The notes beneath the pieces are model-generated. The model had not been told where the DNA came from. It searched no databases and saw only the letters and a list, made by a program, of their open reading frames with translations. The translations under genes and the position numbers were made by a program. Below, in pieces: positions 58,480 to 64,000 of a stretch of DNA of 64,000 bases; positions within the stretch are counted from its first letter, which is position 1, and each line of letters opens with the position of its first letter. Location: the NCBI GenBank assembly GCA_963970005.1, contig CAXAMN010013891.1, positions 30,917 to 94,916 of the forward strand, in the 5' to 3' direction. Source of the stretch: Durusdinium trenchii (lineage: Eukaryota; Sar; Dinophyceae; Suessiales; Symbiodiniaceae).

Positions 58480-61175
58480 CAGGTCTTTGCCGATCTCAAG
58501 GTGGCATTCTTTTGAGCTTCAGATGCGAGACATCTCCAGGAATTTTGTGAACTATAGAAGCTACTGCCCCAGGGTGATCCAGAGTTTCTTGGAGCAAGGT
58601 GGATGACCTCTTTCGCGGCTTCAAAGTTCAGCACCAGGTCTGGTCTGTGAGCTCCAGTATGGCCCACTGGCAGCGCAAGTGGGCTTGTAGACTGAGCAGC
58701 CTGCCATGCCAAGCTCCGTTGCACGTGCAGCTGCCGGAGCAGATGGATGCTAGCTAGCGAGTGTTTTCGCTTCTAGGACTCCTGCCGGAGCCCTTCTTTT
58801 TAAAACCCGTCTTTCTTCGGTGTCTCCTCAGTCCTCACAGGTCACCACACCAAATTCCGCGAGATCTATATAACCCCGCGAGCCAGCAGTGCGTTCGGTT
58901 GGTCAAGCACGTGGCGGGATGGGAATCTATAGCCACAGGAACCGACATGCTAAGGGTTCAACCTCGGAATCAAGCAGACCCAAGAGAACACCAATCCTAT
59001 AGTTCATTCTTTTCAGGTTTTGAGTGAAGCAGTGAAGCCAAGCCCTGAAGGCCCTTAAGTATAGATCTACTGTAGAAGAACCTGATGCAGCCTTTCTGTA
59101 TTCACCCCATTTCACCCCTACTGCCTGATTCTACGTGTTGCAGCGATGATTCGATGTAGTCCCCAAAAAGAGTCCCAAAAAGAGCGATGCTTCGCCCAAA
59201 AAGCGTCAGTGAGGAAACTTGTAACTTTATCGGTGGCGTTTTTCCAGCAGATGGGGGGTGGAGGTTTAACATCCAGTTGATGCCCATCGATCTAACTTGT
59301 CCACGCTACTCAAGAGCCCCCTAAAAACCCAGGACGCAATTTTGCCTGAGAAGTAGCTTAAATCTGGTGGAGACAAACGATGCGCAGGTCGCTCCGAGCT
59401 TATGGGACTTGTTAGATGTTACTTCCGGCTTTCATCGCTTGTGATAGAAACCTTTGCATAGTCTCCGCAAGCAGCTAAGGCAGCTCAACAGTTTTAAGCA
59501 CTCCATCACAGATCGACTCAGTTTCTTTTGAAACATGGACCACTGGAACAGACATGTTTTTACTTTTCGTTCGCCCATGTGTCTCCTCGTTGACTCGGCG
59601 GTCTCCGGCGGGTCACTCGGTCAGAGGAGGTCGCACAGCGCAGGAATCGCTGGAGGTCGCACAGCGCCGGCATGGCATGTGGATCTTATTAGTATTCATG
59701 CGCCTAATGATCTCTCTCGAATGGTGTTTTCTAAAACCACCATTATCATGATCGCTTAAGTTGAAATTGCCGAATAGGCAGATGGCCTCCCGTGCTCCAA
59801 TCCCCCTCCAATGACTTTTTAAGGCTGGCCTCCCAATCCAGTGTGCATATTTGCAATGTTCCCCGCACATCTCTAACCCTTTGCTGCCGGTTCGCTGGAC
59901 CTTGACTATGCTCAGACTCCACATGTGGAGCTTTGGGCATCGAATCTCCTGTCCTGCACCATATCCTTTCCTGCTTTGGCACGCTTGTCACGCGCGTCAC
60001 TCAGAGACAGAAGGTGCCCTGCCACCCATGCCGCTAATGGCTGAGCGACGGATCTGCGTTGCACCGCAACATCTGCGTCGACTGGGGGCAGGGTGGCTTC
60101 TTCGGCAATGCCTGGCCGTTCGGTGAGTGGTCGGCTTGGGTGGCGAGTGGTCCGTTCGCCAGTCAACTCGTCCTGTTTCTCAGTGAAACTCGAGTGAACT
60201 CGCCAGATCAGCTGACCTCGCATGAGGATGCGATGATGCATGACGATGCGATGCTTCGATCCGCGAGAGGCATGGCGATGGCAGAGCCTTAGCAGAGGCA
60301 TGAGAGATGCACCTGCTGCAAGGCCCAGATCGATCGACCGGTGGGCATGAAGGCGAGTTCCTCAAGCACGCGTTGCGAATGTGCCTCGTGGGTGCCTCCA
60401 TGGTCTGGCACCGCAATGACTGTAGATTTCATAGGTGAGCTCCGGCTTCACTTCCACGTAGCAAACTGCTTGTTGCATTTTTCAACATTCTAGATGAGTC
60501 ATTACGTGTAAACAGGCTCGAGAAAGATGATGCAATCTTCTCCAACTCATTCCTTCTTGCTTCGATTGAGATCTACCAGCTTCTTCCGCTTGGTGGCTGC
60601 TGAAAGGTCTCACTGCCACAGCCCTTCAGCTGTGGCACTTGCAGAAGTTTTGCACCCTTCGCTCTGCAACAGGTTCCTTTTGATTCCACCTTCGAGCACC
60701 ATGCTCGCTGCACCATGCTCCCACCATGCACGTGCAGGACGGTCTTGGTAGCGCCGTGGTCGATTTGCAAGGACGGTCTGATGCTTTGATCAGTTTTGAG
60801 GGCACCAGACCGATGCCGATCACCTCAACAGGTGATGCGAAACGGACACATCGAAAAACGTGAAGGCAGAGCGAGTTCAGCTGCAGCTGCTCCAGTAGTC
60901 TTGGAGGAAGCCAGGAATCTCCCAACCATTTTTGGAGGTAGGCCGCAGCTGAGACCTGCTTCCAAAAAAAGAGGTCTGAAGGTAGGCAGGACACGCCTTT
61001 GTGCTTTTCGCCTCCACTTCAAACAGATGTTCCACCATCGAGATCCGGTTCCTTTACTCACTGTCCTAGTATGCGGTTAGCTAAAATGCTGGGCTGGACA
61101 CGTGGGGAACCTCAGAGGATGGCTGGCGAATCAGCTCGTGGGCCGCCCGCCTTGGCCCTGGCCACTGCCTCATGT
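58480..61175. other. no gene recognised
   Basis: Mixed composition. Open frames on both strands (for example 59912-60301 minus and 60059-60292 plus) overlap each other, and none carries a motif. Confidence 0.45.
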
Positions 61176-61769
61176 TCAACGCAGCCAGATGGCTGCCGGG
61201 TCAAACAAAACCAGGAGACCGACCGGTTGACCTACCTGGAAGGTCAAGCTACATTCTGTTGGGGGTCTAGGTTTTGACCCTTGCCCAGATGAGTTGGCAG
61301 CTAGAAGTTGCAGCCAGCCGTTCATCCAACGACCTTCCGTGATTCTGCAGCGATTTTCAGGATGGCTGGAGGGAACTGGAGTTTCCGAAGGAGCCGGGAG
61401 CCTACGGTGGAACTCCTTCGAGAACTGCCATGAGTACCATTCTTCGGGCTCCTCACATGTGTTCCAAAAAATCTCTTTTTTGAGTCCAGGCTTCCACAAA
61501 GTCATGGCCCTTGGAAAAGGATCAAGAACTAGGGACCCCCGTGGCCGGACGTGATTTAGCATGAGTTTCATGTCCATTGGGTCTTCTTGGTGCCTTGTTC
61601 TCACGTTGATGAGAATGATGTGCATGTTCTTTGACCAGTCTTGCCCCACGGAATGGGTTATGTTAGATGGTTCTTTCTGGGTTCCTTTGCACCTGGGATC
61701 TACCCATGCCAAACGCGCCTCAGTCGCCTCGGTCGGTCGCCTCAGTCGCCTCGGTCGGACCAGTCTCAC
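61176..61769 (-). pseudogene. minus-strand remnant resembling a DNA methyltransferase domain
   Basis: A 197-codon minus-strand frame contains DPMDMKLMLNHVRPRGSLVL followed by DPFPRAM. In site-specific N6-adenine/N4-cytosine methyltransferases, and in dinoflagellate element-encoded homologues as I recall them, the SAM-binding motif I is a strand ending VxDPFxGxG. Here the Gly residues after DPF are replaced by Pro-Arg, so even if the homology is real the site is broken. The rest (EEPEEWYSWQFSKEFHRR) is not recognisable. There are no introns or neighbours on this strand. Confidence 0.3.
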
Positions 61770-64000
61770 TGTTCAAACCTGCAAAGTTTTGTTTGCAGAG
61801 CTGCAGGTTCGAGGGCTCCCGGCCAATTTCTGTGTTTGTGAGGATGCATCCACGGGCCTCCCAAGGATTCGCAGTGATCTCTTTGGAAGCTTTGATGCCG
61901 TCAACACATTTGTTGTGTCCGAAAAGTGCATTCTTTCAGCTTGACATTATATAACTCAATTCAAGTCTTTACACAGATGTTTGAGAAACACATTTGATAA
62001 AGGTCAATTGCCAGCAACAGTTCAGACGAGCATCGCATGGAAAGGTTTTGTCCTTTTCCTATATCAGCACATGTGAGCATTCGTCTGCAGCGGCCAAAGG
62101 CAGTGCCCTTTGCGCTGTCGAATCAGCGCTCTCTTTGACGGCCCAGGTAAGCAGACCTGAACAGATTGCGCACGGTGACGGTGTGTCATCATGTTGAGCA
62201 AGTTTTGGATGTCTTTCCACTGCTGGTGCGTTCTGATGGGTGTTTTTCACGGACTTTGCTGACCCAGCAGTTCCGTTGTTTGGGGACGGCTTGACTTGGC
62301 ATAAGGAGCTGATCAGAGTCCACAGAACTACGTGAGCGAACTTGTGCATCTGCCACACCTCTGCTGCACCTTTGTTGGAGCAACTGTTCTCGCTTGTCTT
62401 GAATGAAGCCAGGAAGAAGCCATCTTGACATGAGACAATGCCTGCGAACTGCGGCTTCAACCTTGGAAGCTTTTTAGGCTTGGAGCCGGATGAGCCTCTT
62501 CTACCCATTAATTATGGAGGCTGCGAGGTGGGTCTTTGTCATGGTGGTCTATCTGTCTACTCAAGCGGTGTCATGGTGTGCGTGCCTGAGCGACTTGCGT
62601 TTGGCAAAGGTGCCTGGTTTTGCATTTTTCCGTTTTGCAGAGACTGGGATTGCCAATTGCCTTCCCCTCTTTTCGAGGGAGCGACCGTAAGCACACGTTG
62701 AACACGTGGCTGGTTCCGCAAGCAGGTCCCTTCGCTGCAAAACTGTTACGCGAGACTTGGCCTGAGAAGGATCCTGCAAACGATTCGCTATGATCGAGCC
62801 AACCAAATCAGTGGAGGAATCTAGTCCTCTCTTTGTCTTACACTCCTGAAAACTAACATGGACCCAGGTCGAATGGCACCCTGAAAGACTATCTTCCTTT
62901 CCACACCAGTAGTTTTCAGGGTCCATGTTAGGTTTTTCAGCGGGGTAACATGTCTTAACTGACAGGTTCATAGCAAAATCTGCAGCTTTCGGCCTGCCTG
63001 CAGCGTGGCTTAGGGCCGGGCCTTGCCTGCAGCCTGGCCCCAGAAAGCAGCACATGTTTGAAAGCCGGATGCCTCTGGAGTTGTTTTTGCTTTTGCGTGA
63101 CAAGACTCACGTTTGCTGTGGTAAAGGGTGGCCCTCGACTTTGGTAGAAAGCGCATTCAGAGGCCTAGCTTTCATTTCCAGATTTCTACACGCTGACCTC
63201 CGATTCTACATGTGCAAAGCCATGCACTTGGGTCACCTTCTGGTGGTGCAATATGATGCTTGCACTGTTTCGATCGCTTCTCGTGCCACTTCTGGCTTCT
63301 GCAAGCCATTGATAGGCCAGGTAAAGAAATTCCGGCCTACAGAGGTGAGGTGCTTTTCTTGTCTAGGGAGGTTAAGAGCTGAAGGGCGGACAGAAAGGAG
63401 ATTCCAAGGTGCTTGGCTGGTACAACACATGTTTCAGACACTGGACTATCTGGACTCACTTTCGCTGCTCAAGTTGACCGACCCGAGACGTGCGGCGACG
63501 CGTCGGAGTCGAGACGACTAGGTGAACGACTAGGTGAACGGAACGAAAGGAGCGGAAGAAACCCTTGGAGAGGTTTTTGGTTTCATTCCTTTGTTGCCCA
63601 TCCCATATGTACCACTCTAAGGTCCTAGTTCAGGTCTCTCAACCTGTCTTGGAATGATGAAACTGAAGGACCGCGAGTCTTAGGTGTTCATCGAGTCGAA
63701 GGTGCTGGAACACTTTCCCAAGCTGGATGTTGGAATGCCACCGTCGATTCAACCAGCGCCTTGTAAGCGGAGATGGCTTGGGTCATAAGGAGGCCTGAAA
63801 TCTGATAGGCCAGAAGGACATTCGTGATATCTTTATCATCTTTATCCCTATAGCCCACCTTCGGAGGGGTCAATAAAACCCGTGATTCAGCCCCAACTCA
63901 TCTAAATCCATCCACATCCCCCCGAAGCAGCGATTTCTGTCCGCCCAGCCAGTTTCGGCAGCGGTTCGGTGCCTGGCAGTGACGGGTCGACTGGGCGGGT
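61770..64000. other. no gene recognised
   Basis: Minus frames 62059-62508 and 62561-63103 and the + frame 63054-63521 are long but motif-free. They might be further decayed element sequence next to the methyltransferase-like remnant. One fold-back element lies at 62846-62940. Confidence 0.4.
62846..62940. repeat. fold-back element
   Basis: The left arm ctgaaaactaacatggaccc (62846-62865) pairs with the right arm gggtccatgtta(g)gttttt(c)ag (about 62918-62940), with two single-base bulges. The loop is about 53 bp. It has the same architecture as the intronic fold-backs elsewhere but different arm sequence. Confidence 0.75.

Noticed and set aside
1-64000. CRISPR arrays, bacterial operons, rRNA or tRNA genes
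   Set aside because: The tandem repeats lack unique spacers of constant length. No ribosome-binding-site/operon structure, and no rRNA or tRNA sequence was recognised by eye.

Overview
The window looks like nuclear DNA of a dinoflagellate, most likely a Symbiodiniaceae-type alga. No long continuous gene is present. Four recognisable proteins could be rebuilt by splicing many short exons whose reading frame and phase agree. The acceptors are almost all AG followed by G, and the donors are m​ixed: of about 27 inferred introns roughly 13 begin GC, 6 GA and 8 GT, which is a dinoflagellate hallmark. All four genes lie on the + strand, as in the unidirectional gene arrays of this group.

Layout. 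1-1.3 kb: minisatellites. 1.4-10.2 kb: a 12-exon gene for a probably secreted protein with cysteine-rich (CBM1-like) modules, Pro/Thr linkers and a large conserved dinoflagellate domain of unknown function. 12.5-14.6 kb: four exons matching the N-terminal part of exportin-7. 15-25 kb: mostly intronic or intergenic sequence with isolated exon-like segments. 25.9-29.6 kb: a dual-specificity phosphatase-like gene with an intact HCX5R signature. 31.0 kb: second copy of a 360-bp element first seen at 15.1 kb. 32.6-33.1 kb: a 42-bp minisatellite. 36.4-39.8 kb: a gene with a signal/plastid-type leader and an LCIB-like (theta carbonic anhydrase family) domain. 40.2-43 kb: further unassigned exons, one with a flavodoxin-like motif.

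From about 44.6 to 56.5 kb the base composition changes completely. This AT-rich block is flanked by related direct repeats. It holds inverted arrays of an A/T-rich palindromic repeat around a GTCTCC-rich core (with a 10-N assembly gap), a decayed DDE-type transposase gene interrupted by a small inverted-repeat insertion, three tandem copies of the 3' end of that transposase, and a ~195-bp satellite. The last 7.5 kb is gene-poor, with a few exon-like stretches and a minus-strand remnant resembling a DNA methyltransferase.

The functional links are modest: one cell-surface or secreted protein, one nuclear transport receptor, one signalling phosphatase and one inorganic-carbon enzyme candidate. 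The most unusual features are the non-canonical introns, the fold-back elements sitting in them, and the composite repeat/transposon block. All exon joins are inferred from the genomic sequence alone.
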